From NCBI GenBank assembly GCA_034927285.1, contig JAYFQF010000031.1, forward strand, positions 1 to 64,000: DNA of 64,000 nucleotides, written 5' to 3'. This stretch comes from JAYFQF01 sp034927285. GTDB taxonomy: Bacteria; Bacillota; Peptococcia; DRI-13; UBA5745. The notes under the pieces are model-generated. The model was given only the letters and a program-made list of their open reading frames with translations, was not told the origin of the DNA and did no database searches. Below, piece by piece: positions 16,598 through 24,786 of this stretch (its first letter is position 1; each line of letters opens with the position of its first letter). The position numbers and the translations under genes are program-made.

Positions 16598-17383
16598 TCA
16601 GTCCATGTATTCGCAGATACGAATAATTTTCGACGCCCGGCCCAGGTTTTCCTCCGCCTCGACCAAAATGCCGCTGAGAATCTTCTGGCCCCCCGCCAGC
16701 TCATGCCGGACAGGCATTTGGGTGGTGAACTTCCGGATAATGATCTGCGGGTCCACCCCTAAAACGGAATCCCGGGGACCGGTCATCCCGGTGTCGGTAA
16801 TGAAGGCCGTCCCTTTGGGCAGCACTCGCTCATCGGCGGTCTGCACATGGGTATGGGTCCCCGCAACAGCGGTAACCCTGCCGTCAAGATACCAGCCCAT
16901 GGCGATCTTTTCGGAAGTCACTTCCGCATGAAAATCGACAAAGATTAAAGGGGTAACCCCTGCCAGCTCTTTGAGGATCTGGTCTGCGCAGGCAAAAGGG
17001 CAGTCCAGCGGCTGCATATAGACCCTGCCCATCAAATTAATCACCGCCACCGGTTTTTTGCCGGGCCGCACCTCGTACAGCGTATAGCCCCGGCCCGGCG
17101 TACCCTGGGGAAAATTAGCGGGCCGGATCAGGTTCGGATCGGAATCGATGCACTGGAAGATGCCCCGGTTATCCCAGGTGTGATTTCCCATGGTGATCAC
17201 ATCCACTCCCAAGTCGTAGAGCTCTTTGGCCACTTCCGGGGTGATGCCCTTTCCGCCGGCGGCGTTTTCGCCGTTGACGATCACCATATCCGCCTGCCAG
17301 GCTCTGATCAGGTTCTTCAGCTTGGCCGCCAGGATTTCCCGGCCGGGTCTGCCCACCACATCGCCGATAAACAGTATCTTCAT
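16598..17383 (-). CDS. ymdB: YmdB family metallophosphoesterase
   Basis: A 261-aa dinuclear metal phosphodiesterase of the TIGR00282/YmdB family. In Bacillus YmdB hydrolyses 2',3'-cyclic nucleotides and affects biofilm and motility decisions. Metal-binding motifs seen: IGDVVGRPG, VNGENAAGG, MGNHTWDN, FHAEVTSEK and AGTHTHVQTAD. GGAGG seven bases before ATG 17383 fixes the start; the frame is open further upstream. It follows rny as in Bacillus, but a terminator lies between them. Confidence 0.93.
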   Translation of the reverse strand: MKILFIGDVVGRPGREILAAKLKNLIRAWQADMVIVNGENAAGGKGITPEVAKELYDLGVDVITMGNHTWDNRGIFQCIDSDPNLIRPANFPQGTPGRGYTLYEVRPGKKPVAVINLMGRVYMQPLDCPFACADQILKELAGVTPLIFVDFHAEVTSEKIAMGWYLDGRVTAVAGTHTHVQTADERVLPKGTAFITDTGMTGPRDSVLGVDPQIIIRKFTTQMPVRHELAGGQKILSGILVEAEENLGRASKIIRICEYMD

Positions 17384-17440
17384 AAACCATCCTCCCGGAT
17401 CAAGATTATCTGCCAGATCCCCCACAAGACTTTGGAGGGA

Positions 17441-17479
17441 TAAAAAGAAAAAGCAGGGATCAGTTGCCTGGTCCCTGCT
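17441..17479 (-). terminator. Terminator after rny
   Basis: AGCAGGGA pairs with TCCCTGCT with an inner CAG/CTG helix and GCAA loop; TTTTTCTTTTT follows on minus. It begins 10 bases past the rny stop. Confidence 0.85.
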
Positions 17480-17488
17480 CGTCCTCCG

Positions 17489-19036
17489 CTATTTTGCGTG
17501 ATCGACGGCTCTGGTTTCCCGGATAACGACAACTTTGATCTGTCCCGGATATTCCATATTTCCTTCGATCTGCTTAACGATCTCTCTGGCCATCAGAGCA
17601 GAACCCGCGTCGTCAACCTTATCCGGTTTTACGATGATCCTGATTTCACGGCCGGCCTGGATGGCGAAGGATTTTTCCACGCCTTCAAAGCTGTTGGCAA
17701 TCTCCTCAAGTTTCTCCAGACGCTTAATATAAGCTTCCAACGTCTCACGGCGGGCGCCGGGGCGGGCTGCAGAAATCGCATCCGCCGCGGAAACCAGCAC
17801 CGCTTCCACAGACCGGAAAGGCTCGTCGCCATGATGAGCGGCGATTCCATGGATTACTTCTTCCGATTCCCGGTACTTTTTCGCCAGATCGGCGCCGATG
17901 ACCGTATGAGAACCTTCCACTTCATGATCAATGGCCTTGCCGATATCGTGCAAAAGACCGGCACGCTTGGCCAAAGCCGCGTCCGCGCCGATTTCCGCCG
18001 CCATGACCCCTGCCAGATGAGCCACCTCGATGGAATGCTTCAGCACGTTCTGACCGTAGCTGGTGCGGTAACGCAAACGTCCCAAAAGGCGGATCAGCTC
18101 GGGATGGAGACCGTTTACGCCGGTCTCGAAGGTAGCCTGCTCGCCTTCCTCACGGATATTTTGCTCTACTTCCTTCTTGGCTTTTTCCACCATTTCCTCG
18201 ATCCTGCCCGGATGGATGCGGCCGTCAAGGATCAGTTTTTCCAGGGCGATCCTGGCCACTTCCCGGCGTACAGGGTCAAAGCCGGATAAAATGACTGCTT
18301 CCGGTGTATCGTCGATAATCAGGTCGATGCCGGTGAGAGTTTCCAGGGTCCGGATATTCCGGCCTTCCCGGCCGATAATCCGTCCTTTCATTTCGTCGTT
18401 GGGCAAAGCCACCACGGATACCGTGGTTTCCGCCACGTGATCAGCGGCGCAGCGCTGAATCGCCAGGGAAATCACGTTTCGTGCCCTTCGTTCGCTTTCC
18501 TCACGGACAATATTTTCATTTTCTTTAATGATCATAGCGGTTTCGTGTTTAATCTCAGACTCTACCCGGTTCAGCAGAAGATCCTTGGCCTGATCGTAAG
18601 ACAGATTCGCGATGCGCTCCAGTTCCTGCATCTGTTTTTGGGTAATCTCGGTAAGAGATTTTTTTTGTTTGGTCAGATCCTGCTCCGTCTTTTGCAGAAC
18701 TTCTTCCTTGCGCTCGATCTGTTCGGTCTTGCGGTCCAGGTTTTCTTCCTTCTGCATCAGCCGGCGTTCCAGACGCTGGGTCTCATTGCGGCGCTCCCGA
18801 ATCTCCTGTTCCATCTCGGTTTTCAGCTTATAGGCTTCTTCCTTGGCCTCCACCAGAGTTTCCTTCTTGACGCTTTCGGCGCTTTTCCTGGCATCGTCCA
18901 AAAGCTTTTCCGCCTGCATTTCCGCCGAGGAAAGCTTCCCTTCCGCCAGGTTTTTTCGTAAAATATAACCGATCAACACGCCCAGGGCAGCCAGCCCAAT
19001 TGCAAATAATACCAGTACAAACGGTGAGTATGGCAA
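17489..19036 (-). CDS. rny: Ribonuclease Y
   Basis: The membrane-anchored endoribonuclease that starts bulk mRNA decay in many Firmicutes. The 515-aa protein has an N-terminal membrane helix (FVLVLFAIGLAALGVLIGYI), a long charged coiled coil, a KH domain (MKGRIIGREGRNIRTLE) and an HD domain (GLLHDIGKAIDHE). The start is TTG 19036 with AAAGGAGG seven bases before it. It has an unusually long upstream region: a promoter at 19383-19411, a structured RNA and a strong terminator at 19160-19190 before the gene, so expression may depend on read-through. Confidence 0.97.
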   Translation of the reverse strand: MPYSPFVLVLFAIGLAALGVLIGYILRKNLAEGKLSSAEMQAEKLLDDARKSAESVKKETLVEAKEEAYKLKTEMEQEIRERRNETQRLERRLMQKEENLDRKTEQIERKEEVLQKTEQDLTKQKKSLTEITQKQMQELERIANLSYDQAKDLLLNRVESEIKHETAMIIKENENIVREESERRARNVISLAIQRCAADHVAETTVSVVALPNDEMKGRIIGREGRNIRTLETLTGIDLIIDDTPEAVILSGFDPVRREVARIALEKLILDGRIHPGRIEEMVEKAKKEVEQNIREEGEQATFETGVNGLHPELIRLLGRLRYRTSYGQNVLKHSIEVAHLAGVMAAEIGADAALAKRAGLLHDIGKAIDHEVEGSHTVIGADLAKKYRESEEVIHGIAAHHGDEPFRSVEAVLVSAADAISAARPGARRETLEAYIKRLEKLEEIANSFEGVEKSFAIQAGREIRIIVKPDKVDDAGSALMAREIVKQIEGNMEYPGQIKVVVIRETRAVDHAK

Positions 19037-19159
19037 AACTATCCCTCCTTTCTTCCAAATTTCATTTCCATTTTTTCATTGCTTAATAATAAATATCGCT
19101 GCCGCGGGGGTAAAATCCGCAGCCGCGTATTCCGCTAAAGCCAAAAGGTATATTTTCCC

Positions 19160-19190
19160 AAAAAAAATCAGGCGAACAAAACGCCTGATC
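19160..19190 (-). terminator. Strong terminator inside the rny upstream region
   Basis: Perfect 8-bp stem ATCAGGCG/CGCCTGAT, 7-base loop, then eight T on minus. It lies 124 bases before the rny start codon. The stretch 19037-19159 holds a further GC-rich hairpin (near 19099-19127) and no clear promoter. Confidence 0.88.
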
Positions 19191-19376
19191 TCTGCCAGAA
19201 TTAAGATTTCTTCCGCCGGACAAGCCGTTGGAATATGTGTCATCTCCTACGAACATACACGATTTGCAGTTTCCATAAGAACGATCTCTATATAATCATG
19301 GATACGTCTTTGTATCTGTAGGCAATCAAAAACACTCAATCTATAATTCAAAGCAGAAATAAAGCTTATTTCTCTC
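19160..19376 (-). ncRNA. Candidate structured RNA / rny leader, 6S-like outline
   Basis: About 217 nt from a predicted start near 19376 to an intrinsic terminator. Pairings seen by eye, all nested: TCTGC with GCAGA (19191-19195); GAATTATAGATT (19338-19349) with AATCTTAATTC (19198-19208), one bulge; CCTAC (19318-19322) with GTAGG (19246-19250); ATACA (19311-19315) with TGTAT (19255-19259); TCCAT (19298-19302) with ATGGA (19272-19276). This gives a closing stem, a bubble of about 15 and 37 nt, and a terminal rod, the outline of 6S RNA. A 5' hairpin at 19355-19373 competes with the base of the closing stem. It carries no convincing reading frame. It could be a free small RNA or an attenuator for rny; no known family was recognised by its sequence. 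Confidence 0.55.
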
Positions 19377-19382
19377 TAAATT

Positions 19383-19411
19383 ATTTTACTTCCATTCCCT
19401 TACCCTGTCAA
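19383..19411 (-). promoter_or_regulatory. Sigma-A promoter of the rny upstream RNA
   Basis: TTGACA, 17 bases, TAAAAT on minus, just upstream of the structured RNA. The stretch 19408-19461 upstream of it can fold into a GC-rich hairpin. Confidence 0.78.
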
Positions 19412-19469
19412 GGGCCGCCTCCCTTAAGCTGGAAAACCTCCGGGAACTCCAGGGAGGGGCCTGAAAGAG

Positions 19470-19546
19470 AAAATAAACAGCGAATAGAAAGCCAGCGCCG
19501 AAATCAAACCGCCCGGCGGCGCAACGGCAAAAGCTTTCTATTCGCT
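19470..19546 (-). terminator. Large two-storey hairpin after recA
   Basis: A perfect 14-bp inverted repeat (19479-19492 with 19533-19546) encloses 40 nt that contain a second stem (GCGCCG 19495-19500 with CGGCGC 19517-19522). A T-rich run follows on minus. It starts 22 bases past the recA stop; probably a terminator, though larger than usual. Confidence 0.65.
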
Positions 19547-19567
19547 ATGAATCAGCCGATATGATCT

Positions 19568-20599
19568 TTATTCCGCGGCCTCATCCTCCGCCGGCGCCGC
19601 CGGATGGGGGCTGTCGGAAAAATGGAGTCTGACCTGATCCTCGATCTCTTTGGCGACTTCGGGATTTTCTTTCAGAAAAGCCTTGGCGTTTTCCCGTCCC
19701 TGGCCAATGCGGTTTTCCTGATACGAATACCAGGTGCCGCTGCGCTTGACGATATCCAGTTCCACCGCCATATCCAGGATGCCGCCTTCCCGGGAGACGC
19801 CCTGACCGTACATGATATCAAACTCCGCCACCTTAAAGGGAGGGGCCACTTTGTTTTTTACCACTTTGATCTTGGTCTTGTTTCCCACGATCTCCGAGCC
19901 CTGTTTTAAGGCTTCGCCCTTGCGTACCTCCAGCCGGATGGAAGAATAAAATTTCAAAGCCCTTCCGCCGCTGGTGGTTTCGGGGTTTCCATAGACCACT
20001 CCCACCTTCTCCCGGATCTGATTAATAAAGATACAGATGCAGTTGGACTTTCCTACGGCGGCCGTCAGTTTCCGCAGGGCCTGGGACATCAGGCGGGCCT
20101 GAAGCCCCACATGGGTGTCGCCCATTTCCCCTTCTATCTCCTGCCTGGGCACCAAAGCCGCTACGGAGTCGATCACCACCACGTCTACCGCGCCGCTGCG
20201 CACCAGGGCCTCACAGATCTCCAGAGCCTGCTCCCCGGTATCCGGCTGGGAGATCAGCATATCGTCGATATTCACCCCCAGCCTGGCGGCATAGCTGGGG
20301 TCAAGGGCGTGTTCGGCGTCAATGAAAGCGGCAATGCCGCCCAGCTTCTGCACTTCGGCAATGATATGCAGGGCGACAGTGGTCTTGCCGCCGGACTCCG
20401 GTCCGTAGATTTCCACGATTCTGCCCCTGGGGATGCCTCCTACGCCAAGAGCCAGGTCCAGGCTCAGGATGCCGGAGGGCACCGTCTCCACTTGCATCCT
20501 GGCCCGGGCTTCGCCCATCCGCATGATGGAGCCTTTGCCAAACTGACGTTCGATTCCCGTTAGAGCCGCTTCCAGGGCTTTCATTTTCTTTTCGTCCAT
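19568..20599 (-). CDS. recA: Recombinase RecA
   Basis: The 343-aa strand-exchange ATPase and SOS co-protease. Walker A is GPESGGKT (residues 66-73), with Gly at position 70 where Ser is commoner; Walker B lies in DVVVIDSVAAL; loop L2 contains NQIREKVGVVYGNPETTSGG. The C-terminal tail is acidic (PAEDEAAE). AAGGATGG is the only ribosome-binding match before the ATG. It has its own promoter and its own terminator, so it is monocistronic. No Gram-positive LexA box was found upstream. Confidence 0.98.
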   Translation of the reverse strand: MDEKKMKALEAALTGIERQFGKGSIMRMGEARARMQVETVPSGILSLDLALGVGGIPRGRIVEIYGPESGGKTTVALHIIAEVQKLGGIAAFIDAEHALDPSYAARLGVNIDDMLISQPDTGEQALEICEALVRSGAVDVVVIDSVAALVPRQEIEGEMGDTHVGLQARLMSQALRKLTAAVGKSNCICIFINQIREKVGVVYGNPETTSGGRALKFYSSIRLEVRKGEALKQGSEIVGNKTKIKVVKNKVAPPFKVAEFDIMYGQGVSREGGILDMAVELDIVKRSGTWYSYQENRIGQGRENAKAFLKENPEVAKEIEDQVRLHFSDSPHPAAPAEDEAAE

Positions 20600-20631
20600 C
20601 TTTATCCATCCTTCCGGCCAATTTCAACACT

Positions 20632-20661
20632 AGATTACCATATTCTTACATTTTCTGTCAA
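20632..20661 (-). promoter_or_regulatory. Promoter of recA
   Basis: TTGACA, 18 bases, TAATCT preceded by TGG (extended -10), on minus, 33 bases before the start codon. Confidence 0.65.
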
Positions 20662-20687
20662 TAGGCTACCGATTCTTCCGGATAAAG

Positions 20688-22280
20688 TTATCTGGCCCGG
20701 GCGGTCTGTACCGCCACCCGCCAGCCGTTGATATTGCTGCGGTCCATGATATGGATAACCCGGTGGGCATACTCCTCGGGCACTTCCAGGAAGGTGAACT
20801 TATCGTAAATATTGATGCTGCGGATCAGGTGGGAAGGTATATCCACCTCCCGGGAAATCAGTTTGGCCAGGTCGCCGGGGCGGATGTTTTGCTGCCGGCC
20901 GATGGTCATGAAAAGCCGGACCATGCCGGGCTTGGCGCCGGTGTTGCCGAAATCCGCCTTTTCCTGCTCAGCATTGTCGATAAGATCCATGCCCCGCAGG
21001 CTGAAAGAATAGCGGATCATGGCGGCCAGGGCATCCTGCCGGTCATAGTATTCTTCCAGCTCCTGAGCGATTTCCCGATAGGGCTCCAGGTTTTCCTCCT
21101 GGAGGATATTTTCCACATTTTCCCGGATCACCCGTTTTTGCAGATCCAGCATTTCCTTGAAGGTAGGCGGCACGGCACGGCTGATACGGCTGCGGATCAG
21201 TTTTTCGATCAGCCGCAGGTGCCGGTATTCCTGGGGAACGATCAGGGTAATGGCCTTGCCCTCCCTGCCGGCCCGGCCGGTACGGCCGATCCGGTGGACA
21301 TAAGACTCCGGATCCTGGGGAATGTCATAGTTGATCACGTGGCTGATCCGGTCGATGTCGATCCCCCGGGCAGCCACATCGGTGGCGATGAGGATGTCGG
21401 CTTCTCCCGTTTTGAAGGATTTCATAGCCTTGTCCCGCTGCATCTGAGTCAGGTCGCCATAGAGGCCTTGGGCGGAATAGCCCCGGGATTCCAGGGCGGC
21501 GGCCAGCTCGTCCACCCCCCGCTTGGTCCGGCAGAAGATGATCACGCCGTCGTAATTTTCATAGTCCAGGATGCGGCAGAGAATTTCGATTTTGCTGGCA
21601 GGATCCACCTCATAATACTGCTGGGTGATCTGCGGAACCGTCACCGTTTCCTTATTTACGCTGACATATTGGGGATCCCGCAGATATTTGCCCGCCAGTT
21701 TGCGGATGGGCTCCGGCATGGTGGCGGAAAACAGCAGGCTTTGCTTATCTTCCGGAGCCTGGTCCATGATGGCCTCGATGTCCTCGATAAAGCCCATATC
21801 CAGCATTTCGTCGGCTTCGTCGATGACGAAGGTTTTCACATGGTCAAGGCTCATGGTCTTTCTGTCCAGGTGATCCAGTACCCGTCCCGGCGTGCCGATG
21901 ACGATATGAACTCCGCTTCTTAATGAGCGGATCTGTCTGTCGATAGGCTGGCCGCCGTAAACCGGCAGCACTCTCAGCCGCTTGAACCTGCTGATGCGCC
22001 CCAGTTCCGTGGCCACCTGAATCGCCAGCTCCCGGGTAGGCGTCAGAATAAACGCCTGGATTTTATTCAGCTGGGGTTCCACTTTTTCCACGATGGGAAT
22101 GCCGAAGGCCGCGGTCTTGCCGGTACCGGTCTGGGCCTGTCCGATCACGTCGCAGCCCTTGGCGATCAGCGGCACCGCCTGTTCCTGTATTGGCGTAGGT
22201 TCCTCAAAGCCCATTTCCGCCAGGCCCTGCAACACTTTTTTACTCAAATTCAATTCACCGAAAAAATTTTCACTAACCAA
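20688..22280 (-). CDS. DEAD-box RNA helicase, DeaD/CshA type
   Basis: A 530-aa ATP-dependent RNA helicase with all core motifs: Q motif (TPIQEQA), AQTGTGKT, PTREL, DEAD, SAT, and HRIGRTGR. Residues about 440-525 form a DbpA-like RRM (VRLFMTIGRQQNIRPGDLAKLI), the module that targets structured rRNA. The start is TTG 22280 with GAGGT seven bases before it. It is placed between pncC and recA, which in the Bacillus backbone are adjacent; gap to pncC is 10 bases. It probably helps ribosome assembly or mRNA decay with the nearby RNases. Confidence 0.93.
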   Translation of the reverse strand: MVSENFFGELNLSKKVLQGLAEMGFEEPTPIQEQAVPLIAKGCDVIGQAQTGTGKTAAFGIPIVEKVEPQLNKIQAFILTPTRELAIQVATELGRISRFKRLRVLPVYGGQPIDRQIRSLRSGVHIVIGTPGRVLDHLDRKTMSLDHVKTFVIDEADEMLDMGFIEDIEAIMDQAPEDKQSLLFSATMPEPIRKLAGKYLRDPQYVSVNKETVTVPQITQQYYEVDPASKIEILCRILDYENYDGVIIFCRTKRGVDELAAALESRGYSAQGLYGDLTQMQRDKAMKSFKTGEADILIATDVAARGIDIDRISHVINYDIPQDPESYVHRIGRTGRAGREGKAITLIVPQEYRHLRLIEKLIRSRISRAVPPTFKEMLDLQKRVIRENVENILQEENLEPYREIAQELEEYYDRQDALAAMIRYSFSLRGMDLIDNAEQEKADFGNTGAKPGMVRLFMTIGRQQNIRPGDLAKLISREVDIPSHLIRSINIYDKFTFLEVPEEYAHRVIHIMDRSNINGWRVAVQTARAR

Positions 22281-22290
22281 AATATATACC

Positions 22291-22797
22291 TCATTTCAAG
22301 ATTTTTAACGCCATTTCCATGGCGGATTTTACAGCGGCGCCCCGGATCTGCTGCCGGTCGCCTTTAAATATATACGATTTTACCGTGGACTTTCCATGAT
22401 AGCTGGCCCCCAGGTATACCAGGCCGATGGGATTTTGGCTGCCGTCGGTGTCCGGGCCGGAAAGCCCGGTAATGCTGATCCCAAAATCGGAACCGCAGAC
22501 TCTGGCTGCCCCCTCGGCCATGGCCCGGGCCACGGGGCTTGAAACGGCGCCGAACTGCTCCAGTACCCTGGCCGGCACCTCCAGCACTCTTTCCTTCACT
22601 TCATCAGTATAGGAAACCACACCGCCCTTAAAAAATTGAGAAGAGCCGGCCAGGCCGGTAATATAGCCGGCTAAAAGACCGCCCGTGCAGGATTCGGCCA
22701 CCGCCAGGGTTTCCCCCTTTTGCAGGAGAACCGACGCCAAAGTCTCCAGGGCCTGGCCCATTCCTTCATCCAGGACAGGGTAAGAATAGTCGCTCAT
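22291..22797 (-). CDS. pncC: Nicotinamide-nucleotide amidase (CinA C-terminal domain)
   Basis: A 168-aa stand-alone CinA C-terminal domain, which converts NMN to NaMN in pyridine nucleotide recycling. Motifs: AVAESCTGGLLAG, GGVVSYTDEVK and ISITGLSGPDTDG. The N-terminal MoCF-like domain of full CinA (about 410 aa in Bacillus) is absent. ATG 22797 has GGAG eight bases upstream; a GTG one codon earlier is also possible. It lies 5 bases after pgsA in the backbone position of cinA. Confidence 0.92.
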   Translation of the reverse strand: MSDYSYPVLDEGMGQALETLASVLLQKGETLAVAESCTGGLLAGYITGLAGSSQFFKGGVVSYTDEVKERVLEVPARVLEQFGAVSSPVARAMAEGAARVCGSDFGISITGLSGPDTDGSQNPIGLVYLGASYHGKSTVKSYIFKGDRQQIRGAAVKSAMEMALKILK

Positions 22798-22802
22798 CAC
22801 GT

Positions 22803-23345
22803 TTACTCCATTTCGATCTGGTCGTAAGCCTTCTTAATATAATCATAACCGGAATATAAGGTAAAAAATACAGCCACGGCTAAAATACAGTTGCCGATGG
22901 GGAAACCGCCCAGCAGCGGCTCGATATAGTCTTCCAGCATAATAAAGACAATGGCCACGATCTGGCTGACGGTCTTTACCTTGCCTATTTTGCTGGCGGC
23001 GATCACCACGCCTTCCGCCGCTGCCACTCCCCGCAGCCCGGTGACGAAAAACTCCCGGGCCAGGATAATGATGACCACCCAGGCCGGGATGCGGCCCAAC
23101 TCCACCAAAGCCACCAAGCCCGTGGTGACCAGCATCTTATCGGCCAAAGGATCCAAAAGCTTGCCCAGGTTGGTGATTTCTTTTCTTTTCCGGGCAATGT
23201 AGCCGTCCAGGCCGTCGGTGCTGGCGGCAAAAATAAAAATCACGGTGGCGATGATATCTCCGTAAGGAATTTTGATCAGCAGGAAAATCATGAAAACAGG
23301 GATCAGGAAAATCCGGAGCATCGTTAATTTGTTAGCAAGATTCAT
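22803..23345 (-). CDS. pgsA: CDP-diacylglycerol-glycerol-3-phosphate phosphatidyltransferase
   Basis: A 180-aa membrane enzyme making phosphatidylglycerol phosphate, the first step to anionic lipids. The CDP-alcohol phosphotransferase motif is complete: DGLDGYIARKRK, Gly eight residues later, and DPLADK. Four or more hydrophobic helices. The ATG at 23345 overlaps the end of rimO by 14 bases, so translation is coupled. Confidence 0.96.
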   Translation of the reverse strand: MNLANKLTMLRIFLIPVFMIFLLIKIPYGDIIATVIFIFAASTDGLDGYIARKRKEITNLGKLLDPLADKMLVTTGLVALVELGRIPAWVVIIILAREFFVTGLRGVAAAEGVVIAASKIGKVKTVSQIVAIVFIMLEDYIEPLLGGFPIGNCILAVAVFFTLYSGYDYIKKAYDQIEME

Positions 23346-24786
23346 CTGTCAACTCTCCCGTTAAAGTATAGTCCTGGCTGTGGGTAATCTCCACCGGTAC
23401 AATGGTTCCTGCAAGGATCCCCGGCGGACCGCCGAAAATCACCTGGCCGTCGATTTCGGGAGCGTCCCAAAGGCTGCGTCCCTCATAAAGGCTGCGTCCT
23501 CTGCCGGCATTTTCCTCCGGCAAGGGTCTGTCCACCATAACCGCCAGGGTCCTGCCGATCCTCTCCGTCTCCTTTTCCGCCATAATCCGGGCCTGGAGGG
23601 CCTGGGCCGCTTCCAGCCGGCGCTCTTTTCTCTCTTCGGGGACCTGATCTTTAAAGCTCTCCGCCGGAGTGTCCGGCTGGGGAGAAAAGGCAAAGAAACC
23701 GGCCCGTTCGATTTTAAACTCCTCCAAAAAATCCAGCATCTCCTGAAATTCTGCTTCGCCTTCACCGGGAAAACCTACCATCAGCGTGGTTCGGATAGAT
23801 ATGCCGGGGATTTCCTGACGCAGGCGGCGGATCTTTTCTTTCAGCTGGCCTGAAGTGATGGGCCTGGCCATCCGCTTCAGCACCTTGTCGCTGACGTGCT
23901 GGATGGGCATGTCCACATAGGGGCAGACCTTGGGATGCTTCATGGCACGGATCAAGTGATCCGTAACGGCTTCGGGATAGCAATACATCAGACGGATCCA
24001 CTGAAGCTGCGGGATCTGACAAAGCTTTTCCAGCAAAAGGGCAAGGTTTTCTCCCGAAGCAAGATCCCGGCCGTAATCGCCGGTATCCTGAGCGATAATC
24101 ACCGCTTCCCGCATCCCCCTTTGCGCTCTCAGGGAAGCCTCCTCCAGGATCTCCGCCAGAGGACGGCTGCGGTAAGGTCCCCGGATGGAAGGGATCACAC
24201 AGTATGTACAGCCATGGGAGCAGCCCTCGGCAATCTTCAGGTAACCGGTATGTTCTTCCTTTTTCTGACCAAGGGCCCAGCGATTGTTATACAGGTGCTG
24301 ATCGTAAGGGCCTACCACCAGCCTCTTGGGAAGTTCCCTGGCAGGTTCCCGGCTTTGATCCAAAAAGCCCAGCAGCTGCACCCAATCGGTCACCCCCAGG
24401 AAAAGGTCCACCTCCGGCAAGGCCTCTTCCAGCTCCCGGCCGTATTTCTGGACCAGGCAGCCCAGAGCGGCCAGGAAACGGCAGCGGCCCTTCTTCTTAA
24501 AACAGGCCATCGCCAAAATGGCATTAATGGATTCTTCCTTGGCGTCGTCCACAAAGCCGCAGGTATTAACCAAAATGATTTCCGCCCCGGCGGGGTCTTC
24601 GCTAAAGCCGTAGCCGGCTTCCGCCAGCATTCCGGCGATCTGCCGGCTGTCCACCTGATTTTTCGGACAGCCCAGAGTTTTCAGGTAAATCAAAGGGCCC
24701 GGCTTAACGGCCGGTTTCGTCTTATTTTCTGTCACGCGCATATCTTCCCGTTTCTCTGCTTCTTTTTTCCGGATCTTCCCGGTCAT
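23332..24786 (-). CDS. rimO: Ribosomal protein uS12 methylthiotransferase RimO
   Basis: A radical-SAM enzyme that methylthiolates Asp of ribosomal protein S12. The N-terminal cluster domain has the CPKN, NTCGF and LGCLVQ cysteines; the radical-SAM motif is CSHGCTYCVIP; a TRAM domain ends the 484-aa protein. ATG 24786 shares one base with the rodZ stop (TGATG) and lacks a good Shine-Dalgarno; an internal ATG 15 codons later (MRVTEN) preceded by GGAAGAT is the alternative. Confidence 0.95.
   Translation of the reverse strand: MTGKIRKKEAEKREDMRVTENKTKPAVKPGPLIYLKTLGCPKNQVDSRQIAGMLAEAGYGFSEDPAGAEIILVNTCGFVDDAKEESINAILAMACFKKKGRCRFLAALGCLVQKYGRELEEALPEVDLFLGVTDWVQLLGFLDQSREPARELPKRLVVGPYDQHLYNNRWALGQKKEEHTGYLKIAEGCSHGCTYCVIPSIRGPYRSRPLAEILEEASLRAQRGMREAVIIAQDTGDYGRDLASGENLALLLEKLCQIPQLQWIRLMYCYPEAVTDHLIRAMKHPKVCPYVDMPIQHVSDKVLKRMARPITSGQLKEKIRRLRQEIPGISIRTTLMVGFPGEGEAEFQEMLDFLEEFKIERAGFFAFSPQPDTPAESFKDQVPEERKERRLEAAQALQARIMAEKETERIGRTLAVMVDRPLPEENAGRGRSLYEGRSLWDAPEIDGQVIFGGPPGILAGTIVPVEITHSQDYTLTGELTDESC

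Noticed and set aside
19245..19262. CGAACATA on plus, resembling half of a Gram-positive LexA (Cheo) box
   Set aside because: The second half (CACGAT) does not match the inverted half-site, and the position is inside the RNA, not at the recA promoter.
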